A DNA stretch of 64,000 bases from Candidatus Hydrogenedentota bacterium (GTDB lineage: Bacteria > Hydrogenedentota > Hydrogenedentia > Hydrogenedentales > JAEUWI01). Position numbers and translations under genes: made by a program. Where the stretch lies: positions 62,001-126,000 of the forward strand of contig JAHBVV010000008.1 of NCBI GenBank assembly GCA_019637335.1. Reading direction: 5' to 3'. Shown here piece by piece: positions 51,000 to 60,227 of the stretch. The notes under the pieces are model-generated. The model saw only the letters and a list, made by a program, of their open reading frames with translations. It was not told where the DNA came from and searched no databases. Each line of letters opens with the position of its first letter. Position 1 is the stretch's first letter.

Positions 51000-51920
51000 A
51001 TGGAAATCATCGTTGCGAAACCCCGCGGCTTCTGCGCGGGGGTGGAACGTGCGATCAAGTGCGTCGAGCAGGCGCTGGAACGGCACGGCGCGCCGGTTTA
51101 CGTACTGAATAACATCGTGCACAACGCGCACGTGGTGCGTGAGTTGCAGGAGAAGGGCGCGGTTTTCGTTAAGGATCTGGATGAGGTTCCCGAGGGGGCG
51201 CATTTGCTTTTCAGCGCGCACGGGGTGGGGCCAGACCGCTGGGAACACGCCCGGCGCCGGAGCCATGAGGTGATCGACGCGACGTGCCCGCTGGTGGAGA
51301 AGGTGCACCATGAGGCGCGCCGCTTTGCGAAGCGGGGCTACACGATTATTCTGATCGGCGAGGAGGGCCACGACGAGACGGTGGGCACGATGGGGCAGGC
51401 GCCCGAGCATATCCGGCTGGTGACGACGGTGGAGGATGTGGAGCGGCTTGAAGTTCCGGATCCGGACAACCTGTCGTACATCACGCAGACCACGCTGAGC
51501 GTGGACGACTGCCAGGTGATCATCGACGCGCTGAAGCGGAAGTTCCCGAACATCATGCAGCCGCCGAAGGAAGACATCTGCTATGCCACGACGAACCGCC
51601 AGGCGGCGGTGAACGCGTTGACGCCGGAGGTGGATCTGGTGCTTGTGGTGGGCGATGAGGAGAGCGCGAATTCCGCGCGGCTCGCCGAGATCGCGCGTTC
51701 GAAGGGCAAACCCGCGCATCTGATTCTGGACGCGTCGTGGATCGAGGAGGCGTGGCTGGAGGGTGTTGAGCGGTTGCTGCTGACGTCGGGGGCGTCGGTG
51801 GACGACAAGCATGTGCAGGGGGTTGTTGCGTATTTGCAGGAGCGCGAGGCGTGCACGGTGGAGGAGCGGCAGCTTATCGAGGAGAACGTTTATTTCCGGT
51901 TGCCGGCGGCGATTGCGTGA
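51000..51920 (+). CDS. ispH: 4-hydroxy-3-methylbut-2-enyl diphosphate reductase
   Basis: 306 residues. It catalyses the last step of the non-mevalonate isoprenoid pathway, reducing HMBPP to IPP and DMAPP with an iron-sulfur cluster. The cluster ligands Cys12 (AKPRGFCAGVERA), Cys96 (DATCPLVEKVHHEA) and Cys194 (DICYATTNRQ) are present, with His41 and His74 and the TQTTLSVDD loop. ATG 51000 follows AGGAGA. The enzyme is cytoplasmic and needs reduced flavodoxin or ferredoxin, not encoded here. Confidence 0.97.
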   Translation: MEIIVAKPRGFCAGVERAIKCVEQALERHGAPVYVLNNIVHNAHVVRELQEKGAVFVKDLDEVPEGAHLLFSAHGVGPDRWEHARRRSHEVIDATCPLVEKVHHEARRFAKRGYTIILIGEEGHDETVGTMGQAPEHIRLVTTVEDVERLEVPDPDNLSYITQTTLSVDDCQVIIDALKRKFPNIMQPPKEDICYATTNRQAAVNALTPEVDLVLVVGDEESANSARLAEIARSKGKPAHLILDASWIEEAWLEGVERLLLTSGASVDDKHVQGVVAYLQEREACTVEERQLIEENVYFRLPAAIA

Positions 51921-51925
51921 TGGGG

Positions 51926-51985
51926 AGGCTTTAGGCTTTAGGCTGTAGGCTGTAGGCTGTAGGTGGCAGGGACGGCAGGGACCTA
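51926..51985. repeat. TTTAGGC/TGTAGGC heptamers followed by GGCAGGGACG units
   Basis: Two TTTAGGC and three TGTAGGC-type heptamers run into GGCAGGGACGGCAGGGAC immediately after ispH. The composite matches 683-722 and 61024-61076. Confidence 0.85.
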
Positions 51986-52061
51986 AGGGGCGGCAGGGGA
52001 GCGTTGCCGGGCGTTGTGTGACCTGACCGGATTGGGCTGCTTTTCGCGGGGCTGTCTATTT

Positions 52062-53417
52062 TCAGCTTATGAGGGGTTTGGTGAGGTCCCAGGGGGCGCG
52101 GAGGGGCCGGTTGAGCATGGCGGCGGCTTCGGGGTCGTTGAGGATCTTCTCGTTATCCGGGTCCCAGTGGATTTCGCGTCCGGTGCGTATGGCGATGTCG
52201 CAGAGGTGGCAGATGGTGTCGGAGTGGAGGGCGGCCTCGAAGTGGCTCAGGGGCAGTTCTCCGGACCGCATGCAGGCGACGAGATCGCCGACGTGGTTGT
52301 CGGAGGCCCGGAACCGCATATCGGTATCCTTCAGCGTGATGGCGAGCAGTTTGGGGTCGCTGGCGTGGATGCCGGCGCGGTCGACGCTGATCCAACCTTC
52401 CGATCCGAAGAAGGTCGTCCCGTGGTCTTTCCAGGGGCGGTAGGCGCTCACGACGGGTTCGGCGACGCGGTGTCCCATGAGACGGATTTCGATGCCGTTG
52501 GCGTAGGCGCAACGGGCGTCCCAGGAGTCGATGGTGTCGTAGAGGCCCTGTGCTGGAATGCTGCCCGTGCCCGTATACTTCGCGGGGGCGGTGTGGTCGG
52601 TTCCGAGGCCCCACTGCACGATGTCGAGCGGGTGCGCGCCCCAGCCGGCGATGAATCCGAGCGCGTAATCGTAGATGTGGTAGGCGCCGAAGCAGGTGCA
52701 TCGGTCGAGCGTGTAGGGCTTTTCCGGGGCGGGTCCGAGCCAGAGGTCGTAGTCGAAGCCATCGGGCACGGGGGCCGGCTCGGTGCTGCCGAATTGCGGA
52801 ACATGGAAGGCTTCGTACTGGCTGGACATATCGGGGCACCAGGCCTCGACGCGTTGTATTTCGCCGAGGTATCCGTTTCGGACGAGTTCGCAGGCCTGCC
52901 GGAACTGTGGCGCGGAGCGCTGCTGGGTTCCGTACTGGAAGACGGCGCCGGACTCCTTCAGGGCGCGGCGGAGGTCCCAGGCCCAGTGCATGCTGACGCC
53001 GAGCGGTTTCTCGATGTACATGGCCTTGCCCGCGCGGGCGGCGGCGATGGCGATGGGGACGTGCCAGTGGTCGGGTGTGGCCACGATAACGCCATCGATG
53101 TCGTCGCGGCGCAGCACATCGCGGAAGTCGGTATAGGCCTCGGCGACCTGACCCTGATAGAAGGTGTTGAGCTTGTCGCGGGTGCTGTTGCGCCGGTCCG
53201 CGAAGCAATCGCACACGGCGATCACGCGGGCGTCCGTCAGCGGGGTGGCGTTGTTGAGCAGTCCGTTGCCGCGTCCGCCGGCGCCGATCAGCGCGAGATT
53301 CACGCGCTCGTTCGGCGCGGCCTGGCCGCGGGCGCGGGCGGGGAGAATCCATGGTGCGGCGGCGGCCGCGGCGCCCCACTTCAGGAAGCTCCGGCGGGAT
53401 GGGCGGGACGTGATCAT
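52062..53417 (-). CDS. Gfo/Idh/MocA oxidoreductase, Tat-exported (2)
   Basis: 451 residues from the ATG at 53417, preceded by GGGAGAA. The Tat signal is PSRRSFLKWGAAAAAAPWIL. The nucleotide-binding domain is NLALIGAGGRGNGLL, with VIVATPDHWHVPIAIAAARAGKAMYIEKPL, and the C-terminal domain has GWGAHPLDIVQWGL. It is related to, but clearly distinct from, the oxidoreductase at 43932. It is the last gene of the reverse-strand run that begins with the corrinoid protein, 40 bp after the ThuA-like gene, and probably acts on a sugar-derived substrate outside the cytoplasm. Confidence 0.93.
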   Translation of the reverse strand: MITSRPSRRSFLKWGAAAAAAPWILPARARGQAAPNERVNLALIGAGGRGNGLLNNATPLTDARVIAVCDCFADRRNSTRDKLNTFYQGQVAEAYTDFRDVLRRDDIDGVIVATPDHWHVPIAIAAARAGKAMYIEKPLGVSMHWAWDLRRALKESGAVFQYGTQQRSAPQFRQACELVRNGYLGEIQRVEAWCPDMSSQYEAFHVPQFGSTEPAPVPDGFDYDLWLGPAPEKPYTLDRCTCFGAYHIYDYALGFIAGWGAHPLDIVQWGLGTDHTAPAKYTGTGSIPAQGLYDTIDSWDARCAYANGIEIRLMGHRVAEPVVSAYRPWKDHGTTFFGSEGWISVDRAGIHASDPKLLAITLKDTDMRFRASDNHVGDLVACMRSGELPLSHFEAALHSDTICHLCDIAIRTGREIHWDPDNEKILNDPEAAAMLNRPLRAPWDLTKPLIS

Positions 53418-53457
53418 GTTGGTTCTCCCGGCGGTCCGGTTTGGAGGGCGGCCCGCG

Positions 53458-55233
53458 TCATGGTTGGGTATCGTCACTCTCGCGGCGGTATTCCGCGTCA
53501 GAATTCGATGTGGTGGTCCGCCGTACGGTTCCGGTGGCGGCCCATTCGGCGGCGCGCCGGAGGAGCGTGGCGAAGGCCTCGGGCTGCATGGCCTGAACGT
53601 GGTGGCCGAGCAGGAAATTGACGCAGCGCCCTTCGCCGTAGCCGCGCACCATAAGGATCGGTTCGTCTTTTCCGCTTCCACCGAATTCGGTGGACGAGTA
53701 GGCGGTGGCGAGGACGGCAGCGTCTTCGGGGAGGGGGACGCCGTGCCACAGTTCGTCGAAGGTCTCGAAGGGATCTATTCCCGCGGTAATTGGATGGGCG
53801 GCGCCGGTCGGTTTCACGGTAAAGTTGTGTTGTTTGCCGTGTCCCGTCGTATCGAGGTCCCAGGCGGTAATGACCAGTTGCTGGTATTCGGGCCAGTCGT
53901 AGAAGGAAGAGGAGCCCGCGTGGACGGACACGAATCCCTTGCCGCCGCGAACGAAGTCGAGGAAGGCCTTGCGCGTGGCTTCCTGCCAGTCCTTGACCGG
54001 GGCGTCGCCCCATGCGTTCCAGTTGCTTACGATGACATCCTGTTCGGCCAGCATGTCCGCGGTCATGGTCTCCGGCGCTTCCAGGACCGTGACGGCGAAT
54101 TGTCCGCCGTGCTCGAGGATTTCGCGCAGCCGTGGGGTGGTTTCGCGCCAGTTGTGGTTGTTTTGTCCGCTGAGGATGAGGGCGCTCAGGGGCGCTGCTC
54201 CGGGCGCGGCGGCGAACCGGGAGGTGAGCGGAATCAGGTGGGCCGAAGGGGGGAGGGCGCCCGGGCGAGATCGCTTATGGATGGCTGCGATATGCCAGAG
54301 TTCCACGTTGCGCAGGCTGGAGAGCAGGTTGTATTTGTCCGGGTCCTGCTTGTAGTGGATGGGGCTGTATCCGAAACGGAAAGCGGGCTGGTATTGTTTC
54401 CGGAATGCGGCGCAGCGGTTCCCGATTTCCTCGATGACGGCTTCCCGTGAACCGGGATCGATCCCGTGGAATCGTTCAAGCGAGGCGAGCAGGGAAATCA
54501 TTTCATCGGTTGGATGGTCCAGTATGGGTGCGCAGTCGCCCGGGTAAAGCGTGAGACACCGCCGAAGAGAGCGGAGGGCCAGAAAGACCTCCTCCGTGAC
54601 CTCCCCCGGGGCGCCCCAGGGGAGCACTTCGCCGCCGAGGTAGATGGTGGGGACGAGCCCGTTGGCGACGACGACCTCGGGTATGCCGGAGAGGCGTTGG
54701 GCGCGCCGATCACCGTTGGAGGGGGGGCCGCCGAAGGGGTGGTAGTGCCCGAGGGCCACGAGGGGCCCGCACTCGCGCCAGAGCGCAACCTGGTCGCCCA
54801 GGAACGGGATTTCCTTGTGATCCAGCCAGTGGGCGAGATCGGGGGGAAGATCGCCGGGGAGGAAATCGTTCCACGTGCGAATCGGGGCGTGCACGAGGCG
54901 TCCGTCCGGGGCGCGCGCGATAGCGAAGAGCTTCCCGCCGCGGTCGTCGAGCAGATCCTCCAGCAGTTCGTCCTGGTAGCGATCGAATTGTGCGGCGGAC
55001 ACGAGAAAGGTGGCCAGGTCTTCCGCCGAGTCACCGTGGACGAGCGGCAAGAGCCTCGGCAGGCAGGTCTGGGCGAGGTATCCGTAGACGGCCACGGGAT
55101 GGTTGGGTGCGAGGAGTGCGGGCAGGGCGGCGGCCATGAGGAGCGCGGCCAGCAGCACGCGGTGGCGGCGCAGCCAGGCGCCCGGCCTCCGGCGCTCCCG
55201 TTGTGTTGTGGCGCACCCGTGCCCGTTGTCCAT
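53458..55233 (-). CDS. ThuA-like domain protein with N-terminal membrane anchor
   Basis: 591 residues: a basic N-terminus and one membrane or signal segment (about 26-45), a 300-residue region I do not recognise, then a ThuA-like (glutamine-amidotransferase-fold) domain at about 350-560 with LILSGQNNHNWRETTPRLREIL, VRGGKGFVSVHAGSSSFYDW and HNFTVKPTGAAHPIT. ThuA-like domains occur in sugar-utilisation loci of planctomycetes and relatives. Only 3 bp separate it from the upstream isomerase/epimerase gene. Its unusual length suggests a fusion. Confidence 0.85.
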   Translation of the reverse strand: MDNGHGCATTQRERRRPGAWLRRHRVLLAALLMAAALPALLAPNHPVAVYGYLAQTCLPRLLPLVHGDSAEDLATFLVSAAQFDRYQDELLEDLLDDRGGKLFAIARAPDGRLVHAPIRTWNDFLPGDLPPDLAHWLDHKEIPFLGDQVALWRECGPLVALGHYHPFGGPPSNGDRRAQRLSGIPEVVVANGLVPTIYLGGEVLPWGAPGEVTEEVFLALRSLRRCLTLYPGDCAPILDHPTDEMISLLASLERFHGIDPGSREAVIEEIGNRCAAFRKQYQPAFRFGYSPIHYKQDPDKYNLLSSLRNVELWHIAAIHKRSRPGALPPSAHLIPLTSRFAAAPGAAPLSALILSGQNNHNWRETTPRLREILEHGGQFAVTVLEAPETMTADMLAEQDVIVSNWNAWGDAPVKDWQEATRKAFLDFVRGGKGFVSVHAGSSSFYDWPEYQQLVITAWDLDTTGHGKQHNFTVKPTGAAHPITAGIDPFETFDELWHGVPLPEDAAVLATAYSSTEFGGSGKDEPILMVRGYGEGRCVNFLLGHHVQAMQPEAFATLLRRAAEWAATGTVRRTTTSNSDAEYRRESDDTQP

Positions 55234-55236
55234 GGA

Positions 55237-56061
55237 TCAATCGCCCACGAGCGGCAGGAGGTGATCGATGCTTCGGGCCGCTTGTTCGATGGTGCCGCAT
55301 TCGACCGACAGCACGATATCGCGCGGGGCCTTCCGGCACGACGCGATCACTTCGGCCCAGTCGATGACGCCATCGCCGCAGGCGCAGCCGACGGGGGTGC
55401 CGGTGACCTTGCCGCGCTCGACGTGCGACTGCTCGATGGAGATGTCCTTCGCGTGCAGGTGTACGAGGCGGTTCAAGACGCGTTCCAGCCAGGAGATCGG
55501 GTCCTCGCCGGAGAGGTAGCTGTTGCCGGTGTCGAAATTGATGCCGATGCAGGGTGAATCGACGAGGGCCTGGATACGGTCGAGGCCGTCCGGCGACTTG
55601 CTGTATTGCTGGTGCGGCTCGACGCCGATCAGGATGCCTCGAGGCTCCGCGACGGCGGCGGCTTCCTGGAGCACGTATCGCATGAGTACGTGATCTTCTT
55701 CTTCCGTGGTCCACCGGGGTTTGGGGCCTTCGTCCGTGTTGACGACGGGCGCGCCGCATTCCGCCGCGAAACGGATGGCCTGCTTCAGGTACTCGGTGCT
55801 GATTTCGGGCTTGCACAGGGGGGTGTGCGCGGAGAGTCCCGAGAGCCTTACACCGACGTTTTCGCAGGCTTTCTTCACGCGGTAGGGATCGTCGAGCATG
55901 GAGACGCTGTGGAAGTAGCCCGCTTCGCTCAGGAGTTCGCGTCCCCAGTGCACCATGGGCTCCACGAAGGTATAGCCGAGCGCGGCGGCCTTTTCGACGC
56001 CCCATTCGAAGGACTTGTCCGCGTGGCGGACGAATTCGAGATTGATGCCGATGCCTATCAT
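55237..56061 (-). CDS. Sugar phosphate isomerase/epimerase (xylose-isomerase-like TIM barrel)
   Basis: 274 residues, the usual length. IGINLEFVRHADKSFEWGVEKAAALGY, LSGLSAHTPLC, IGVEPHQQYSKSPDG, IGINFDTGNSYLSGEDP and VHLHAKDISIEQ give the metal-binding Glu, Asp and His pattern of AP-endonuclease-2-like barrels. No signal peptide, so it is cytoplasmic. GGAGG lies 12 bp upstream of the ATG at 56061. It lies between a FucI-like gene (28 bp) and a ThuA-like gene (3 bp), so an isomerase or epimerase in a sugar pathway is likely; the substrate is unknown. Confidence 0.9.
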   Translation of the reverse strand: MIGIGINLEFVRHADKSFEWGVEKAAALGYTFVEPMVHWGRELLSEAGYFHSVSMLDDPYRVKKACENVGVRLSGLSAHTPLCKPEISTEYLKQAIRFAAECGAPVVNTDEGPKPRWTTEEEDHVLMRYVLQEAAAVAEPRGILIGVEPHQQYSKSPDGLDRIQALVDSPCIGINFDTGNSYLSGEDPISWLERVLNRLVHLHAKDISIEQSHVERGKVTGTPVGCACGDGVIDWAEVIASCRKAPRDIVLSVECGTIEQAARSIDHLLPLVGD

Positions 56062-56089
56062 GACTGTTGTACCTCCGTCCGCTTCCGTT

Positions 56090-57619
56090 TTATGCCACCG
56101 AGATGTTTTCCCACGCGACGCCGAATCGCCGCGCGGCGAATCCCGCTTCCTTCAGGTAATCGCCATAGGCCATGACCCAGTGGGAGTCACGGACTTCGTC
56201 GAGGAGCTTCTCCCAGGCCCCATCGACGCGCACGTCTTGCTGGGAGCGGCATATTTCGAGATAGGGATTGTCGATCACTGAGCCTCGGAGCCCGACCCAG
56301 CGCGGGTTTGCGTAGTCGGGGTTAATAAAGGAGAGTTCCTGTCCGAGCGGCATCTCGATCTTGGGGGCCGCGCCGAACTCGGACTCGTAGTGGGTCATCA
56401 GGTCGGTGGGTTCATAGCGTTCGCCGTTCATACGCCGTGGGCCGGTGCAATGCGCGCAGGTGACGACGCCGGCATGCGGGAAGGTGGAATTGTGCTGGAA
56501 TACGGGCTTGCCCGCGATGTAGTAGAGGAGAATGCCGGTCGGAATAATCACGAAGTCCGATTCGCAGAAGGCTCCGAGGCCCTCGTCGTTCAGTAGGCTG
56601 AGCGTGAGGCAGGCCGTGGTGTCGGACATCGGCATGATGGTGCTCATGCATTGTTGGATCGTGAAGAGGGAGGCGCCGTGCTCTTCCATGAGGTCCTTGA
56701 AGACGCCGTAGAGCATGAAGGCATTGACGATGTAGTTCCGGCCGGTCGAGAGCGTGGTGCCCGGCGTGGCCAGGTAGGCGTCCGCCCATTGTTCCGATTG
56801 CCGCATGCAGCGGGCGTCCGCCAAGGCCGCCTGAATGCGCACGGCGAGGTCGTCGTAACTGACATCGAGGATTTCCATGCCGTAGCGATCGCGGGCGACC
56901 TGGGGGGCTTCCGGCGCGTACTTGCCCATGGGGCCGCCCACGGCGACGATGCGGGCGCCGCGGAGGTTGGCCACGGCGTAGAGGGCGCGCAGGCGCCAGG
57001 CGAGGTCCGCCAGGTTGTCCACGACGACGTCGTCCACGGAGAGGAGGCGGTCGCCGGTTGGGGCGGGCTGGGCGGCGGCCTCGGCCGCGGGCCGGAGGTA
57101 GCGGGTGCTGAGCGCCTCGTACCAGTAGTATGCCGGGCCGGAGCGGTGGCGGGTGAAGATGACCGTGTTTTGATCGGGAATACAGGCGCGGAGCATTTCG
57201 CCGGAGCCGGTCGCGGGATAGACGACCGTGGCGTCGCGCGGGGTGGATGCGAGGGCTTGGGCCTCTTCCACGGTCTTGACGCGGGCGACCGGCAGGATTT
57301 CGAGGGGTACGGCGTGTTGGCTCTGGATACGCTGCAATTCCGCGGCGATACGCGCCACTTCCTCGTTGGCGGCGCTGTCGGTCTGGACGCCGCCCCAGGA
57401 TTTCCAGGAGGTCTTTTCGCGCGGGGTGGGCGTGCGGTACATCAGGACGGGAAGGACGCGGAGCGGACGCGCGGGCATGGCGAAGGGGCGTCCGGGGTCC
57501 CACCGGTCATCCGCCCAGGCGGGCGGTGCGGCGGCGGCCGAGAACCCGAGGGTGCTTGCGGCCACGAGGCCGGAACTGGTTCCCAGAAACTGGCGGCGGC
57601 TCAGATGTGCGCAACACAT
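56090..57619 (-). CDS. L-fucose/arabinose isomerase-like protein with a Tat-type signal
   Basis: 509 residues. An N-terminal SRRQFLGTSSGLVAASTLGF is a twin-arginine signal. The remainder resembles the FucI/AraA-like sugar isomerase fold: MPMSDTTACLTLSLLNDEGL, CESDFVIIPTG, VTCAHCTGPRRMNG and the GQELSFINPDY segment. An exported sugar isomerase would be unusual; the protein may have another activity, or the signal may be vestigial. The 256-bp gap before it (57620-57875) contains a TTGACA on the reverse strand at 57782-57777 but no gene. Confidence 0.78.
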   Translation of the reverse strand: MCCAHLSRRQFLGTSSGLVAASTLGFSAAAAPPAWADDRWDPGRPFAMPARPLRVLPVLMYRTPTPREKTSWKSWGGVQTDSAANEEVARIAAELQRIQSQHAVPLEILPVARVKTVEEAQALASTPRDATVVYPATGSGEMLRACIPDQNTVIFTRHRSGPAYYWYEALSTRYLRPAAEAAAQPAPTGDRLLSVDDVVVDNLADLAWRLRALYAVANLRGARIVAVGGPMGKYAPEAPQVARDRYGMEILDVSYDDLAVRIQAALADARCMRQSEQWADAYLATPGTTLSTGRNYIVNAFMLYGVFKDLMEEHGASLFTIQQCMSTIMPMSDTTACLTLSLLNDEGLGAFCESDFVIIPTGILLYYIAGKPVFQHNSTFPHAGVVTCAHCTGPRRMNGERYEPTDLMTHYESEFGAAPKIEMPLGQELSFINPDYANPRWVGLRGSVIDNPYLEICRSQQDVRVDGAWEKLLDEVRDSHWVMAYGDYLKEAGFAARRFGVAWENISVA

Positions 57620-57875
57620 ACCTGTTCAACCTCCGCGCGGGCCTGAACAGCCGGGCCATAGCCTGGCGGCGTTCCACCGGCTTGCTGGTGTACGTAACCT
57701 GCGTTGTACCAGGCAGTTCCACCCGCGCTTGTCGCGTTGGCGATCTGTTTGGAATTCCGTGTGGCGTTGTACTTCTGTCAAGGGTGGTGCATTTAGCGTG
57801 CCAGAACAGGAGCGGGGTGAGGGTGAAGCAGCGCGGTGGTATCGCCGGCGGGGATGAGGGGCCGCGCGTGGCGCT

Positions 57876-59399
57876 TCAGGGGGTGGTTTCCGCGTGGAGC
57901 GCGTAGAGGGTCCGGAGGGTGGTCACGTAGAGCACACCATTTGCGGCGACGGGCGTGCAGGCGACCGGCGCATCCAGCTGGACGGTGGCGAGCAGTTCCT
58001 TCGCCGGCGCCGCTTGGAGGATGACGAAGTCGCCACCGTGGGAACCCACGTACACTTTCCCGTCCGCGACGAGGGGCGAACCCCAGATTTCGCGCTTCAG
58101 TTTGTGGGTCCAGTGTGGGGCTCCGGTCTCCGCATCGAGGCAGTGAAGCAGGCCGGCGCAGTCCGTGATGAAGAGGAGGCCGTCGGCGATAGCCGGTGTG
58201 GAGCAGCAATGGTGCGCCATGGGATAGGACCACCGTTCGCCGGTGGAAGTAATGTCGCCCTTCCCGGCGGCGTCAATGCACTTGAGCCAGGACTGTTGTT
58301 TTCCCCACCAGATGTCACCGCCCCCGGCGACGTAGATTCGGTCCTGATGGAACACCGGCATGCCCTTGATGTTGCTCGGGCTGACCTCGCGGTTATTGAG
58401 GTAGCCGTGTATGTTTTCCTTTGGTGCGTCCGGATCGATGTCGAAGCGCCAGACCAGGTTCAGGGGCTGAATTGTTTCCGGGACGGCGTTCGGATCGAGG
58501 GCCTCAAAGGCGTAGCAGACGCCATCACCGCCGCCGAAGAACACCAGGCGCTTGCCGTCCACGGCGCCTATGGCGGGGGAGGACCAGGTGGCGTGGACCG
58601 TTCGCGGTCCCATCATTTCGACATCGCGCGCCACCACCCGCCCCGTGGTTTTCTCCAGCACGATCAGGCTGGGGGCATCCGGGCTGCGAATCACCTGGTG
58701 GGTATTGTCGACGCCGTTTCCCGTATTGAGATAGAGGTAGGGGCCATCCAGCAGGATCGAAGCGTAGGCGGAGTCGTGGGGGTAGACGCCGAGCTCGGCC
58801 GGCATGTCGAGCAGCCAGAGAATGTCGGCGTCTGTTGGGGTGATCGGCATCGGGGCTTCGCCGGCGGGGACCATATGGGCGCCTTCGTCATACCAGGGTC
58901 CGTCGTTCCCGTTCGCCTGGCCGTTCAGGTCGAGGCAGACCACTTCGAATCGGTTCGTCACGGTATACACGCGGTCGCCTTCGACCGTGGGCGGCGACGA
59001 CATGCTGATCATCGGCCAGTCCTTGTACTTGTCGTCCGCGAGGCGCGGCACGACGAGTTGCCAGCGGAGGCTGCCGTCGGATTCGTCCAGGCAGAGCAGG
59101 ATGCCGCGGTCGCCCTTGTGGCGCGGATCGCGGGGCACGATGTTGTTGGCTCCCAGTAGCACGTTTCCATTTGCGATGACGGCGGGGGCGTAGCTGTGAT
59201 TGCCGAGGTCCACGGTCCATTTGACGTTGTGGCCTGTTTCGGGGTCGAACGAGGCCGGGAGCCCGGTTTCCGCGGAAACCATGTTGCGCGTGTGGCGTTC
59301 GGCCCATTGCGGCTGATCGGCGGCGCGCGCGGTCGAGAATGAAGGCGAGAGCAGAAGCGCGATTGCGATGGCGCACCGACCGTGGCGGCGTGCGTACAT
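57876..59399 (-). CDS. PQQ-binding-like beta-propeller protein, secreted
   Basis: 507 residues from the ATG at 59399 (GGGAG upstream); an in-frame opening to 59909 overlaps the next gene in another frame and is rejected. The signal peptide covers about 1-26. Repeats such as VLLGANNIVPRDP, GILLCLDESDGSLRWQ, LLHCLDAETGAPHWTHK and VYVGSHGGDFVILQ are those of PQQ-like (outer-membrane-assembly / quinoprotein) propellers. There is no signature of a true quinoprotein dehydrogenase, so its catalytic status is open. It is in the same-strand run of carbohydrate genes. Confidence 0.87.
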   Translation of the reverse strand: MYARRHGRCAIAIALLLSPSFSTARAADQPQWAERHTRNMVSAETGLPASFDPETGHNVKWTVDLGNHSYAPAVIANGNVLLGANNIVPRDPRHKGDRGILLCLDESDGSLRWQLVVPRLADDKYKDWPMISMSSPPTVEGDRVYTVTNRFEVVCLDLNGQANGNDGPWYDEGAHMVPAGEAPMPITPTDADILWLLDMPAELGVYPHDSAYASILLDGPYLYLNTGNGVDNTHQVIRSPDAPSLIVLEKTTGRVVARDVEMMGPRTVHATWSSPAIGAVDGKRLVFFGGGDGVCYAFEALDPNAVPETIQPLNLVWRFDIDPDAPKENIHGYLNNREVSPSNIKGMPVFHQDRIYVAGGGDIWWGKQQSWLKCIDAAGKGDITSTGERWSYPMAHHCCSTPAIADGLLFITDCAGLLHCLDAETGAPHWTHKLKREIWGSPLVADGKVYVGSHGGDFVILQAAPAKELLATVQLDAPVACTPVAANGVLYVTTLRTLYALHAETTP

Positions 59400-59440
59400 G
59401 ACGGGAACTCCCGCGGCGGATCGCCGCAATTGCAGCCCGG

Positions 59441-60163
59441 CTACATGCGCCGGGTATTGCGCCGAAAGCAGCTTTCCATGGTGCATATGGCGCAGCCGTA
59501 GGCGCGTTTTTTTGCGCGCTCTCCGATGCCGACCACGCCGCTGACCGATTTCTCGGGCTGCATCAACGCGGATTCGGTGAGCGTGATGCCGCAGAAGTCT
59601 TCGGGCAGTAGCGCAAAGAACTGGTGCTGTTCGGAGACGCTCCAGCCGCAGTAACCGGGGCTGTAGCGGTTGGTGGTGTGCATGTCGTGGGCCTCGGCCC
59701 AGGCGATGATCTTTTCCTCGATCCAGTCGGCGGCCTTTTCGACCAGTTCCGAGCCGAGCGCATCGACGAAGAAGGCGTGAATGTGCGCCTGATCGGCCAT
59801 GAGGTCGCGGGTCCAGCGGGTGATGCCGGGTCCGGCGGTGACGGCGAAGAAGGCGAGGGTGTCGACGCCGCGCAGGGGGCCGGCGATAATGCGCCCGGTA
59901 TCGAACCACGCGCCTTCGACAGAGAAACCGTCCCGTTCAATCGAAACGCTTTCGGGCGGGAACACGCGGAAGCCGCCCTGGACCGCCGCGTGTTGCGGGG
60001 CCCCGGCGGCGAGCCCGTCCAGGTCTTCGCCGAAGGGGGCGGCGCTTGCGCCCTCGGTGTAGCCCATGCCGCGGGCGATCGCGTCTCCGGTCAGCCCGAG
60101 GGGCGCGCAGGGGATCTCGAAGTGATACGTGATGGGTTCGACGAGCAGCGGGTTTCCGTGCAT
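59441..60163 (-). CDS. MetH-activation-domain-like protein with C-terminal Cys cluster
   Basis: 240 residues from the ATG at 60163. The core matches the vitamin-B12-dependent methionine synthase activation domain: MHTTNRYSPGYCGWSVSEQH (compare RYSPGYG), FCGITLTESALMQPEKSVSG, which in MetH binds S-adenosylmethionine. The C-terminus has Cys224, Cys227 and Cys232 (C-x2-C-x4-C, GCAICTMESC), which could bind metal or a cluster. It probably reductively reactivates the neighbouring corrinoid protein. It lies 64 bp downstream of the corrinoid protein gene and 41 bp before the PQQ propeller gene. Confidence 0.86.
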   Translation of the reverse strand: MHGNPLLVEPITYHFEIPCAPLGLTGDAIARGMGYTEGASAAPFGEDLDGLAAGAPQHAAVQGGFRVFPPESVSIERDGFSVEGAWFDTGRIIAGPLRGVDTLAFFAVTAGPGITRWTRDLMADQAHIHAFFVDALGSELVEKAADWIEEKIIAWAEAHDMHTTNRYSPGYCGWSVSEQHQFFALLPEDFCGITLTESALMQPEKSVSGVVGIGERAKKRAYGCAICTMESCFRRNTRRM

Positions 60164-60227
60164 GGGTGCGACACTCCCGGCATGCGTTCGTCCGGCGGGG
60201 CGGCGGGCCTCGCGGGGCGGCAGGCCG

